9,303 bases of DNA from Candidatus Aminicenantota bacterium (GCA_026393775.1 JAPKZM010000296.1:1-9303); one strand, 5' to 3'; counted from the stretch's first letter, positions 1 to 6,924 are shown. A program made the numbers and translations. Notes: generated by a model not told the origin, from the sequence alone.

Positions 1-1
1 G

Positions 2-190
2 GCCGACATGCGCGGCGTCTGCGAAAAGCACAAGCTCGCGCTGCAGGTCAAGAAGATATACCTGGTCTCGCGCCAGCCGCAGCGAGGCTCGTATCTCGGC
101 GTCCTCGAATTGCACGCCCCGGCGGAAAAAATCATCGCCGCCGGACTGCCGGGAATGAAAAAAAGCTCCCTCAGCCTGCTGGCGGGGTAA
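2..190 (+). CDS. C-terminal end of an unrecognised protein (5' end outside window)
   Basis: An open frame enters from the left edge and ends at TAA 188-190, giving 62 visible residues. A methionine at base 8 lies inside this frame, but with no visible ribosome binding site it is more likely internal than a start. The visible part has an alternating basic/hydrophobic stretch (KKIYLVSRQ, then YLGVLELHAP) and ends in KKSSLSLLAG. A basic beta-strand pair near the C-terminus is seen at the end of some methyltransferases such as the tRNA1(Val) enzymes, but the resemblance is too weak for a name. Base composition matches the downstream ABC operon. The next gene starts 71 bases later behind its own promoter-like sequence, so co-transcription is not required. 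Function unknown. Confidence 0.5.
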   Translation, partial: ADMRGVCEKHKLALQVKKIYLVSRQPQRGSYLGVLELHAPAEKIIAAGLPGMKKSSLSLLAG

Positions 191-210
191 AACGGCCGCA
201 ACAAAAAGCT

Positions 211-241
211 TTGCCAGCCGTATAATGCAATAAGCTAAAAT
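211..241 (+). promoter_or_regulatory. Candidate promoter of the ABC transporter operon
   Basis: A perfect -10 hexamer, TATAAT, lies at 221-226, 35 bases before the ATG at 262, but its -35 region at about 198-203 is poor. An alternative pairing is TTGCCA (211-216) with TAAAAT (236-241) at a 19-base spacing. Either gives a leader of about 10 to 30 bases that contains the GGAG at 253-256. The sequence sits in the short AT-rich gap between the end of the first gene and the operon. Confidence 0.45.
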
Positions 242-261
242 AAAACTGCCATGGAGACGTC

Positions 262-1173
262 ATGAATGAACAGGCATTGGCGCTGAACGGTCTGGTCAAG
301 GACTTTGACGGCAAGCGGGCCGTGGACCAGATTTCCTTCACGGTCCGCAAGGGCGAGATCCTGGGATTGCTGGGGCCCAACGGGGCCGGGAAATCCACGA
401 CCATCCGCATGATCATGAATGTCATCGCCCCGGACCAGGGGACGATCGAGATCCTGGGCCGCCCCTTTTCGGAAAAAATGAAGGACTCGATCGGCTACCT
501 GCCGGAAGAAAGGGGCCTTTACCGGAAAATGAAGGTGATGGACGTCCTGGTGTATCTGGGAGAACTGAAGGGCTTGCGGCGGGAGACGATCCGCGAACGC
601 GGGCTCAAGCTGTTGCGGCAATTCGACCTGGAGAGCTACGAGCAGAAAAAAGTCGAGGAGCTTTCCAAGGGCATGGCCCAGAAATTACAGATCATTTCCA
701 CCATCCTGCACGAGCCGGAGCTGCTGATCCTCGATGAACCTTTTTCCGGCCTGGATCCGCTCAACATCGATCTGGTCACCCGCATCCTGCTGGAAAAGAA
801 AAAGGAAGGCGTTTCGATCATCCTTTCCACCCACCTGATGGAATACGCCGAAAAATTGGTCGACACGGTGGTCATGATCGACCAGGGCCGAAAGGTGCTC
901 GACGGGAAGCTGGCTCAGATCAAGTCCCAGTACGGCACGAAATTCATCCGCGTCGAGTACGAAGGCGACAGCGCCTTCATGTCCGGGCTGGAATACGTCA
1001 AGAGCTTCAGGGACTACGGCCGGGAGATGGAGATCGAACTCGTCGACCTGGCCCACAAGAGCCGTCTGCTCGAGGCATTGAACGCCCGTGTCTCCCTCAA
1101 CTCCTTTCAACTGACGGAGCCGTCCCTGCAGCATATTTTCATCCGCAAAGTCAACGAAGGAGCTCGGGCATGA
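262..1173 (+). CDS. ABC transporter ATP-binding protein, NatA/YhaQ-like
   Basis: This is the cytoplasmic ATPase subunit that should power the membrane protein encoded directly downstream. Of its 303 residues, the first ~220 form the nucleotide-binding domain: Walker A GPNGAGKST at 38-46, signature LSKGM at 134-138 (the usual LSGGQ is altered, as often in this subgroup), Walker B LLILDEP at 154-160 with Asp158 and Glu159, and switch His191 in STHLME. The Q-loop region reads GYLPEERGLY at 78-87, the form typical of the NatA/YhaQ group. Residues ~225-300 match the C-terminal extension (DUF4162 type) of these exporters. The ATG at 262 has GGAG five bases upstream. The stop overlaps the next start as ATGA. 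NatAB exports sodium in Bacillus, but related pairs differ in substrate, so the cargo (ion, drug or peptide) cannot be read from sequence. Confidence 0.93.
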   Translation: MNEQALALNGLVKDFDGKRAVDQISFTVRKGEILGLLGPNGAGKSTTIRMIMNVIAPDQGTIEILGRPFSEKMKDSIGYLPEERGLYRKMKVMDVLVYLGELKGLRRETIRERGLKLLRQFDLESYEQKKVEELSKGMAQKLQIISTILHEPELLILDEPFSGLDPLNIDLVTRILLEKKKEGVSIILSTHLMEYAEKLVDTVVMIDQGRKVLDGKLAQIKSQYGTKFIRVEYEGDSAFMSGLEYVKSFRDYGREMEIELVDLAHKSRLLEALNARVSLNSFQLTEPSLQHIFIRKVNEGARA

Positions 1174-2489
1174 AACTCATCGCCGTCATCAAGAAGGAAT
1201 ACCGGGAGATCGTCAAAAAGAAATCGTTCATCATCTCGACCATCCTGACGCCGCTGATCATGGCCGCCTTCATGTTTTTGCCGGTGCTGCTGATGAAAAT
1301 GGGCAAGGGCGAAAAAACCATCCGCGTGGCCGATTACTCGGGCTTCATCTACGAGAAGATGCTGGTGAATGAAAAGGCGACCCAGAGCGAGAAGACGGCG
1401 CCCGCCAAGCGCAAGGCCGACATGAAAGGCGATGTTTTCGATAACGACAACGGAGCGGAAGCGAGCAAGCTGAAATTCGCCAAAATCGATACGGCCGGCC
1501 ATTCGCCCGCAGAGCTGATCGAACGGAACATCCAGGCCATCCGCGCCAAGGAGATCGACGGTTTCCTTTTAATCCCGTCCACCATTCAAAAGGACAGGAA
1601 ATTGTTCTATTATTCCGGCAACATATCGGATTTCGATACCAACAAATACATCCAGGCGGTTGTGCGCACCGTGGTCTCCCGGCAGATCCTGATCGCCAAG
1701 CAGATCAACCCCGAAATCGTCGATGAAGCCACCCGCGACATCGAATTCGAGACCATCAAGGTGAAAAAGGAAGGGACGAGCAAATCCAGCGCCGGCATCG
1801 AGTACATGATGTCTCTCTTCATGCTGGCCATTTTGTTTTCCATCCTGATGGGCTACGGGCAGCTGATCATGCGCGGCGTGCTCGAGGAAAAAAGCAGCCG
1901 CATCATCGAGGTGCTGATCTCCTCCACCGACACCCAGCACATTTTTTACGGCAAGATCATCGGCATCGGCCTGGCCGGCCTGACCCAGGTGGCCATCTGG
2001 TTTCTGTTCGCCCTGGCCATGATGGGAAAATTTTCCCTGGGCCTGAGCAGCGGCATCATGAATTTCCTGACCCTGGAGATCGGCATCTACTTCGTCATTT
2101 TTTTTCTTTTGGGTTTTTTCATGTACGCCATCCTTTTCTCCATCGTCGGGGCCGCGGTCAACACCGACCAGGAAGCCCAGCAGTTCGCCGCCCCCATATC
2201 GTACCTGCTGATCATTCCCTTCGTCATGGGCATCATGGTCACCCAGAGCCCGAATTCGTCCGTAGCCCTAATCTCCTCGTTCATTCCCCTTTTCACTCCC
2301 ACCCTAATGTTCATGCGCATCACCGTCTCCCCGCCCCCCCTGGCGCAAATCTTGTCGGCCATTTCCCTGAGCCTGCTCTTCATCGCTTTCCTGGCCTGGC
2401 TGGGGGCGAAGATCTTCCGCGTCGGCATCCTGATGTACGGCAAAAAGCCTTCATTGGGGGAGATCCTGCGCTGGCTGCGGTACAAATAA
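1170..2489 (+). CDS. ABC-2 type permease, NatB/YhaP-like
   Basis: This is the membrane partner of the ATPase upstream, translationally coupled to it by the 4-base ATGA overlap at 1170-1173. Its 439 residues follow the ABC-2 permease plan: one N-terminal membrane segment (about 20-43), a large extracytoplasmic domain (about 45-208), then a block of about six hydrophobic segments (near 210-234, 263-287, 300-328, 342-358, 366-384 and 394-418). The cytoplasmic coupling motif EEKSSRIIEVLISS (239-252) and the tail RVGILMYGKKPSLGEILRWL (417-436) are characteristic of NatB/YhaP proteins. The extracytoplasmic domain carries a Lys/Asp/Asn/Glu-rich stretch at about 68-100 that looks like a poorly conserved loop. 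Export rather than import is expected from the family; substrate unknown. Length is normal for the family. Confidence 0.9.
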   Translation: MKLIAVIKKEYREIVKKKSFIISTILTPLIMAAFMFLPVLLMKMGKGEKTIRVADYSGFIYEKMLVNEKATQSEKTAPAKRKADMKGDVFDNDNGAEASKLKFAKIDTAGHSPAELIERNIQAIRAKEIDGFLLIPSTIQKDRKLFYYSGNISDFDTNKYIQAVVRTVVSRQILIAKQINPEIVDEATRDIEFETIKVKKEGTSKSSAGIEYMMSLFMLAILFSILMGYGQLIMRGVLEEKSSRIIEVLISSTDTQHIFYGKIIGIGLAGLTQVAIWFLFALAMMGKFSLGLSSGIMNFLTLEIGIYFVIFFLLGFFMYAILFSIVGAAVNTDQEAQQFAAPISYLLIIPFVMGIMVTQSPNSSVALISSFIPLFTPTLMFMRITVSPPPLAQILSAISLSLLFIAFLAWLGAKIFRVGILMYGKKPSLGEILRWLRYK

Positions 2490-2494
2490 GATTC

Positions 2495-2571
2495 GTAGGG
2501 GCGTATACCCATACGCCCTAAAAGACCGCGCCAATTGTCCGAAACCAGGGCGAATATTTATTCGTCCCTAC
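2495..2571 (+). repeat. REPIN-like pair of inverted GTAG-headed palindromes
   Basis: Two small hairpins face each other. The left unit starts with GTAG (2495-2498), followed at once by the 8-bp arms GGGCGTAT (2499-2506) and ATACGCCC (2511-2518) around a 4-base loop. The right unit, read on the - strand, also starts with GTAG (2571-2568), followed by GGaCGAAT and ATTCGCC around a 4-base AAAT loop, with one bulged A. A 26-base spacer separates them. A GTAG tetranucleotide at the 5' foot of an imperfect palindrome, in inverted pairs, defines the REP/REPIN elements moved by RAYT (TnpA_REP) proteins. No RAYT gene is in this window. The element fills the gap between two convergent genes and could also end transcription from both sides. 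Confidence 0.65.
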
Positions 2572-2574
2572 ACC

Positions 2575-3774
2575 CTACTCGGTCAGTTTGTACGAGAGGG
2601 CTTCCTTCAATTCGAAGAAATCGCTGCCGCGCGGCACGTTGCGCAGGCGGGTGAGCAAGGTCTGGGGATCGATCAGCTCAGCGAAGGGCACGCCGACTAT
2701 CTGGAAATTGTCCGAGACCGAAACCATGCAGTTGAACTGCTTGTTCTTGAAAAGTTTGTAGGCGCCGAAACCGAGCATGCTGGCCAAAACCACGTCAAAG
2801 CTGATGGGCAGGGCGTTGCGCGTTTCATAGCCGATCTGCTTGAAAATGATTTTTTTCTTGCGCCCGGTCCGCTCTTTGTAGACATCCTCGGTGGCATCGC
2901 GTATGATCCGCCCCACTTCGGCCGTCCCCATGATGATGTTGCCGTGGCGGTCCTTTTCGGTCGGGCGGTACTTTTCCGGCAGCTTGTCGGCCAGCCCCTC
3001 GGCCACGCAGATCACGCCGTAATATTTGTCGTTCTTTTCGCGCAGCAGGATGGTGTCGACGATCTTTCCGGCCAGCTGCGCGATATCCAGCGTATCCGTC
3101 TCGATGTCCTCCGTGGAGACCATCTGCACCGCTTCGCCGGCGATGCCGGCCGCGTAGGTCAGCCAGCCCGCTTTGCGCCCCATCAATTCCACGATGAAAT
3201 AGGAACTGGTGCTCTCGGCATCGGCCTTCAGGTTGAGCAGGTCATCCTGGGCGGCCTGGACGCTGCTCCAGTAGCCGAAGGTCCAGGCAATGCCGAAATA
3301 ATCATTATCGATGGTCTTGGGGATGTGGATCACCGGCAGGCCGAGACGGGCCAGGAAATTGGCGGTTTTGAGCGTGTCGTCACCGCCGATGGTGATCAGG
3401 CAGCCGATGCCCAAGCTGTCGAGAGCCTGGAGAATGTTGAACAATTTCTTGTTCTTCTCGGGGTCTTGCAAGTCTTCCGGCGACTTGATTGAACGGCCGG
3501 GGTTGGCCCGCGAAGTCTTCAGATACACTCCGCGCCGGTTGCGGATGGTGGAAATGTTGGCATCCAGCGTCTGGTAATGGACATTGGGGGACAGCGAGTA
3601 GCGATTCTTGTGGTCGTAATCTTCCAGGAACTCGAAACCGAAGAAAAAACCGATAATGGGCACTTTGGCGTTGATGAAATTCAGGGCCACCGATGAGATG
3701 ACGGCGTTGGCCGAGGGCGCCGGTCCGCCGGAAAACAGCATGGCTACTTTTTTGTGCTTTTTAAAGTCGAACAT
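2575..3774 (-). CDS. pfp: Pyrophosphate-dependent phosphofructokinase (PfkA family)
   Basis: It phosphorylates fructose 6-phosphate to the 1,6-bisphosphate in glycolysis, probably using pyrophosphate instead of ATP, which makes the step reversible. From the ATG at 3774 the protein has 399 residues, longer than the ~320 of bacterial ATP enzymes. Two family diagnostics favour pyrophosphate: GGDDT at 130-134 (Asp where ATP enzymes have Gly) and PKTIDND at 152-158 (Lys where ATP enzymes have Gly); Asp156 is the catalytic base. MGRKAGW (198-204) and VAEGL (257-261) are the sugar-phosphate-binding blocks. The N-terminal loop reads GGPAPSAN, with Ser where Gly is usual. A TTG at 3810 would add 12 residues, but it coincides with a -35 box, has no ribosome binding site and adds nothing family-like, so the ATG is preferred. 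It lies 65 bases downstream of the peptidase gene on the same strand. Confidence 0.88.
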   Translation of the reverse strand: MFDFKKHKKVAMLFSGGPAPSANAVISSVALNFINAKVPIIGFFFGFEFLEDYDHKNRYSLSPNVHYQTLDANISTIRNRRGVYLKTSRANPGRSIKSPEDLQDPEKNKKLFNILQALDSLGIGCLITIGGDDTLKTANFLARLGLPVIHIPKTIDNDYFGIAWTFGYWSSVQAAQDDLLNLKADAESTSSYFIVELMGRKAGWLTYAAGIAGEAVQMVSTEDIETDTLDIAQLAGKIVDTILLREKNDKYYGVICVAEGLADKLPEKYRPTEKDRHGNIIMGTAEVGRIIRDATEDVYKERTGRKKKIIFKQIGYETRNALPISFDVVLASMLGFGAYKLFKNKQFNCMVSVSDNFQIVGVPFAELIDPQTLLTRLRNVPRGSDFFELKEALSYKLTE

Positions 3775-3781
3775 GCCATCG

Positions 3782-3810
3782 ATGGTAGCGGATTTTTTCC
3801 CCCCTGTCAA
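3782..3810 (-). promoter_or_regulatory. Promoter of pfp, probably giving a leaderless transcript
   Basis: On the - strand a perfect -35 TTGACA (3810-3805) is followed after exactly 17 bases by TACCAT (3787-3782), a 4-of-6 -10 box of the TANNNT form. The -10 ends seven bases before the ATG at 3774, so transcription should begin at or next to that ATG. No Shine-Dalgarno sequence stands at normal spacing; the only G-rich run, GGGGGG, is about 24 bases away inside the spacer. Confidence 0.55.
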
Positions 3811-3839
3811 GGCAAAAAAACAGGGATTTTACTGCCCGC

Positions 3840-4916
3840 CTAGGCGGCTGAGAGTCTCAATATTTCGACCAGCATAGCCAGTGCTTTTTCCATATCCGCA
3901 ACATGGATGTGTTCCGAAGTGGAATGTTCATCCCGGGCGCCGATGCCGACCACTGCCATTTCAATGCCCTGGTTGTTGTAGATGGACGCATCGGTGAAAC
4001 CGGTGATAAACGTGGTTTTGGCTGTAATGCCGACCGTTGCCAGAGCTTTCTGGGCGGTGACCACAGTCCAGGCGTCCGGAGGAATTTGCACGGCCCGGCA
4101 GAGATTGTTTGTTTTGATTTCGACCTGGGCGCCGGCTGCTGCCACTTCCCCTTTAATGATCGACTCCATTTCACAAGCCAGGGCTTGGGCTTTGTCATGT
4201 TGCAGGCTGCGGCACTCGGCCAAGAAGCTGGCCGCATCGGGAACCCCGTTGCGGATCATGCCGCCCTTGATCACACCCACGTTGGCCGTGGTTTCACGGT
4301 CCAGGCGCCCCAGGCGCAAGGCCACAATGGCCTTGGCCGCGGCCAGGATGGCGTTGATGCCCTTTTCCGGCTCCATGCCGGCATGGGCCGAGCGCCCTTT
4401 GACATCCGCGTCGATGGCGAAATAGGAGGGTCCGCCGATGACGATGGTATCGAGGGTGTCATTGTCCAGCAGAAAGCCGCGTCTGGCGCTCAACAGACTG
4501 AAATCCAGGTTCTTTATCCCCAACAGGCCCACTTCTTCCTGGCGGCTGATGGCCACTTCGACCGACGGCCGCGTCTTGGCCAGGCGCAGCGCTTCGAGCA
4601 TTTCGGCAATGCCGGCCTTGTCGTCGGCTCCCAGGATGGTGTCTCCGGAGGAGCGTATCACGCCATTCTCGATTTTGGGCTTAATGCCGATTCCGGGCAT
4701 GACCGTATCGGCGTGGCAGGAAAGAAGGATCGCTTCTTTACTGACACTGCTTTTGGCCGGAAACTTGGCCACCAGGTTGCCATAAGCATCCTTGCAGGCG
4801 TCGGCGCCCAATTTTTTGAATTCAGCCAGGAGATATTCAATGAACTGGGCTTCATTGCCCGATTCGCTGTCGATGGCCACCATTTCCATGAACTGTTTGA
4901 TCATCCTTTTTGACAT
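3840..4916 (-). CDS. M20 family metallopeptidase, PepT-like
   Basis: This is a di-zinc aminopeptidase-type hydrolase of the PepT-like M20 branch, expected in the cytoplasm, cleaving small peptides. Of 358 residues, the catalytic domain surrounds a dimerisation insert. Visible metal and catalytic residues are His68 and Asp70 (SCHADTV), bridging Asp98 (LGADDKAG), Glu127 as general base with Glu128 as ligand (RQEEVG), an Asp at 151 or 153, and a late His331 in EHSTSEH. His178 in SAHAG is the conserved histidine of the dimerisation domain. The ATG at 4916 has AAGGTG five bases upstream and a good promoter further up. True tripeptidase T is longer (about 410 residues), so this is the shorter PepT-like group, and its exact peptide preference is unknown. 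It diverges from the thioesterase gene; pfp follows on the same strand but has its own promoter. Confidence 0.88.
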   Translation of the reverse strand: MSKRMIKQFMEMVAIDSESGNEAQFIEYLLAEFKKLGADACKDAYGNLVAKFPAKSSVSKEAILLSCHADTVMPGIGIKPKIENGVIRSSGDTILGADDKAGIAEMLEALRLAKTRPSVEVAISRQEEVGLLGIKNLDFSLLSARRGFLLDNDTLDTIVIGGPSYFAIDADVKGRSAHAGMEPEKGINAILAAAKAIVALRLGRLDRETTANVGVIKGGMIRNGVPDAASFLAECRSLQHDKAQALACEMESIIKGEVAAAGAQVEIKTNNLCRAVQIPPDAWTVVTAQKALATVGITAKTTFITGFTDASIYNNQGIEMAVVGIGARDEHSTSEHIHVADMEKALAMLVEILRLSAA

Positions 4917-4945
4917 TTTTTCACCTTGCCTTTGATTTAAAAAAC

Positions 4946-4974
4946 ATTGTATAGAACTTGGCTGATTTTGTAAA
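4946..4974 (-). promoter_or_regulatory. Promoter of the PepT-like peptidase gene
   Basis: On the - strand TTTACA (4974-4969, 5 of 6 matches to the -35 consensus) is followed after 17 bases by TACAAT (4951-4946, 5 of 6 for -10). The expected start lies near 4939, giving a leader of roughly 22 bases that contains AAGGTG before the ATG at 4916. The -35 box occupies nearly the same bases as the -35 of the divergent thioesterase promoter. Confidence 0.6.
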
Positions 4975-4996
4975 GAACACGTTTTTGGTGTATAAA
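4968..4996 (+). promoter_or_regulatory. Promoter of the thioesterase gene, probably leaderless
   Basis: TTGTAA (4968-4973, 4 of 6) is followed after 17 bases by TATAAA (4991-4996, 5 of 6). The -10 box ends six bases before the ATG at 5003, so the expected transcript start falls on or beside that ATG. No Shine-Dalgarno sequence precedes the ATG. It overlaps the opposing peptidase promoter head-on at the -35 region. Confidence 0.5.
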
Positions 4997-5002
4997 AAGA
5001 TC

Positions 5003-5401
5003 ATGAAGGATTTCAACGACGATCAGAATTGTTTCGTCTGCGGCAAAAAGAACCCGGCCGGGCTAAAAATCGAATTCAACGAAAACCCGCAAAGCGGAGA
5101 AGCCGAGGCCGAAGTGATCTTCCCGCCCCATCTGCAGGGCTGGCAGGGTACGGTTCACGGCGGCTTGCTGGCCACGGTCCTTGACGAAACCATGATCAAA
5201 GCCGCCGCCTTCGCCGGCCATAAATGCGTTACCGCTGAAATGACGGTCAAATACAAAAAACCGGCCGCCACCGGCAAAGCCTACCGGGTAGCGGCGAAGA
5301 TCCTGGAAACGAGAGGACGCATCATCTTGGCCGAAAGTCGCGTATGCGACATTTCGGGCCAGGTCCTGGCCCAGGCCAGCGGCAAGTTATTCAAGGTTTA
5401 A
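5003..5401 (+). CDS. PaaI-like hotdog-fold thioesterase
   Basis: This is a small cytoplasmic acyl-CoA thioesterase-type protein of 132 residues, normal for the hotdog family, which works as a dimer or tetramer. The active-site block GTVHGG (49-54) is followed by the conserved acidic pair Asp61-Glu62 on the central helix. The N-terminal CFVCGKKNPAGL (10-21), with its CxxCG pair, is typical of the PaaI-like group that hydrolyses mid-size or aromatic acyl-CoA esters. The C-terminal strand ends in ASGKLFKV, as in full-length relatives. An upstream in-frame TTG at 4958 would add 15 residues, but it lies before the promoter's -10 box and is not family-like, so the ATG is chosen. It is divergent from the peptidase gene. 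No pathway neighbour identifies the natural acyl-CoA. Confidence 0.85.
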   Translation: MKDFNDDQNCFVCGKKNPAGLKIEFNENPQSGEAEAEVIFPPHLQGWQGTVHGGLLATVLDETMIKAAAFAGHKCVTAEMTVKYKKPAATGKAYRVAAKILETRGRIILAESRVCDISGQVLAQASGKLFKV

Positions 5402-5820
5402 GCAACTATCGTAGTTCGGAAGAAAAAGCAATTGTTCAAACTATTGCGGTTACGAATTTCGAGACCCTGGCCGAGTTCATCGAAAATCTCCATAATCATT
5501 ATCAGCAGATTGTTTCCAAGCTTTTTTTGTAAAGTCACTTATCTTATTTTTACTGGATTTTACCCGCACAATTCCACCACTTAGTTTTGATCAGTATCTA
5601 TTGAGGTGGGGGGGAGCTCCCTTCGACAGCGAGCAGCCCGGCCCATTCTACCGTCACGCACTTATATCGAGATCCGGCTTTCGCTTTAGTTTCAGTCAAT
5701 CTTCCTTGGCAAAGATGTAGAACAATAAGTCCTTGCCTTCCTGGTTAATTTCTTTTTTGGTTTATCTCTTGACAATTCAATTTTTAACTGTCATTTTTAT
5801 AAATCTGACGGAGGTGTGAT
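5402..5820. other. Gene-poor stretch at the start of the AT-rich block
   Basis: No convincing gene is present. A + frame open from the thioesterase tail to the stop at 5530-5532 adds about 43 residues here (reading FETLAEFIENLHNHYQQ near its end), but it has no ribosome binding site and no known relative, so it may be a gene relic. A second short coding-like stretch lies on the - strand around 5700-5755 (reading GKDLLFYIFAKED before a stop). There is a 10-bp palindrome GGGAGCTCCC (5612-5621) beside a run of seven Gs. An imperfect inverted repeat, GACAATT (5771-5777) and AACTGTC (5786-5792), lies just upstream of the next gene and could bind a regulator. TATAAA at 5798-5803 is a possible -10 box for the next gene, although the only TTGACA (5769-5774) is 23 bases away. 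Confidence 0.5.
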
Positions 5821-6924
5821 ATGGGGAAAAAAGCAAAAATGTTTACTCTTATCTTTTTCTTATCTTTTCTACTTTTCATCTCTGATAATGTATTCGGAAG
5901 AGATTGCCCCTGGTCCGACTGGGCTCCAATTAAAGAAGGTCTCGAATGGAGAGTAAAGAATGATGGATATAATTCATCGGCCAGGAAATATCTTTGGTTT
6001 TATCAAATCCGTAATATGAATGATCATGAAGTTGAAGTCTATTATAGTGTTAGGTACAAAGATACAAGTGGAGGTGATGGAGGGTTTACACTGGAAGCAA
6101 ATGGCGGAGTTCAAGAGAGTTGGGGTTTATATCCAACCCCAGAAAATAAATGTGATGTGCAATTTACTATTAGAATAAAGAAAATTATTCATAATGATGG
6201 ACGTGCAGAACGTGAGCAGGCACAGCGAGAAGCTGAAGAAAAAGCAAGGAAAGAACAGCAAGTGCGTGAAGAAGAACGTAGGAAACAAGAGCAGGAAGCG
6301 CAGAATGCTCGGACCCAGCAAGCACAGAATTCTCGAACCCAGGCCGAACAAAATGCTAGAAATGAGCGGGAAAGGCAGCAACGAGCGGCCGAAGCGGAAC
6401 GAAGAAGAAAAGAGAAAGAAATTCAAAGGTGGAATGAAGAACAACGCGCAAAACAAGATCAAGCCATGCAGGATCTCGCTAATGCTGCCGCTCCTGAAAT
6501 AGCCAAAAGCGCAAATGGTTTTTATAGTTGGCTTAACCTTGGATTTATTAATTTTACTGAACCTATGGTTATGTCCCTCGGTGTGGAAAATTGTCTTATT
6601 TTTGCCAATTATTTTGGATTTGAAATTGATATCATGGGATTATTGATTTCGGATAATGAGACAACCCTTGATGGACTGGCTTTAATTGGTTTAGACATCA
6701 TCATTCCTTTTACAAGAAATTATGATTCATGGATAAAGATTGGAGGAGGAATAGGAATGAATCTTAGAAGTAACACCATATTTTCGGAGGGTCATTCGAA
6801 TTTAATGTTAAACGCAGTTTTAGTATATAAAAAATGGAGCCTTGGCGCACACTTTATGCCAGATCAAGGTTTGTTTGGTTTATCTATTGGTTATGCTTTC
6901 ATGGGGGGAAAGTTTGAAGATTAA
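5821..6924 (+). CDS. Orphan secreted protein with long charged helix, function unknown
   Basis: I do not recognise a family for the whole 367-residue protein. Four parts are visible. Residues 1-26 are a signal peptide (KKAK, hydrophobic core, then SDNVFG before the mature start). Residues ~27-124 look beta-rich, with aromatic residues and two cysteines (Cys29, Cys111) that could form a disulfide outside the cytoplasm. Residues ~127-222 are an uninterrupted Glu/Arg/Gln/Ala/Lys-rich helix resembling the TolA stalk, with short QNAR/QNSR repeats at 161-180. Residues ~232-367 alternate glycines, aromatics and hydrophobics, like a small outer-membrane or surface beta domain. The start is secure: GGAGG at 5810-5814 lies six bases before the ATG. 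Codon use is strongly AT-biased compared with both flanks, and the gene is transcribed alone, which points to horizontal acquisition. Periplasmic or outer-membrane location is inferred. Confidence 0.75.
   Translation: MGKKAKMFTLIFFLSFLLFISDNVFGRDCPWSDWAPIKEGLEWRVKNDGYNSSARKYLWFYQIRNMNDHEVEVYYSVRYKDTSGGDGGFTLEANGGVQESWGLYPTPENKCDVQFTIRIKKIIHNDGRAEREQAQREAEEKARKEQQVREEERRKQEQEAQNARTQQAQNSRTQAEQNARNERERQQRAAEAERRRKEKEIQRWNEEQRAKQDQAMQDLANAAAPEIAKSANGFYSWLNLGFINFTEPMVMSLGVENCLIFANYFGFEIDIMGLLISDNETTLDGLALIGLDIIIPFTRNYDSWIKIGGGIGMNLRSNTIFSEGHSNLMLNAVLVYKKWSLGAHFMPDQGLFGLSIGYAFMGGKFED

Noticed and set aside
2944..3492. Long + strand open frame of 182 codons opposite pfp
   Set aside because: It is a shadow of the GC-rich pfp coding strand; the composition is low-complexity (His/Asp/Gly-rich) and it has no ribosome site. 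The - strand protein has full family motifs.
3903..4913. Open + frame of 336 codons opposite the peptidase gene
   Set aside because: Shadow frame produced by GC-rich codon use; no ribosome site or recognisable motif, while the opposite strand carries all M20 metal ligands.
5519..5530. T-run after AAGC as terminator of the thioesterase gene
   Set aside because: No GC-rich hairpin directly precedes the T-run.
5612..5621. Palindrome GGGAGCTCCC beside a G-run as a terminator
   Set aside because: No spacer loop and no following T-run on either strand, so it does not look like an intrinsic terminator.
6127..6502. Alternative frames on both strands inside the charged-helix region of the orphan gene
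   Set aside because: The repetitive AAG/GAA/CGA-rich DNA gives open but low-complexity frames (Phe/Leu/Ser-rich or Lys/Asn/Arg-rich); the frame with signal peptide and strong ribosome site is the real one.
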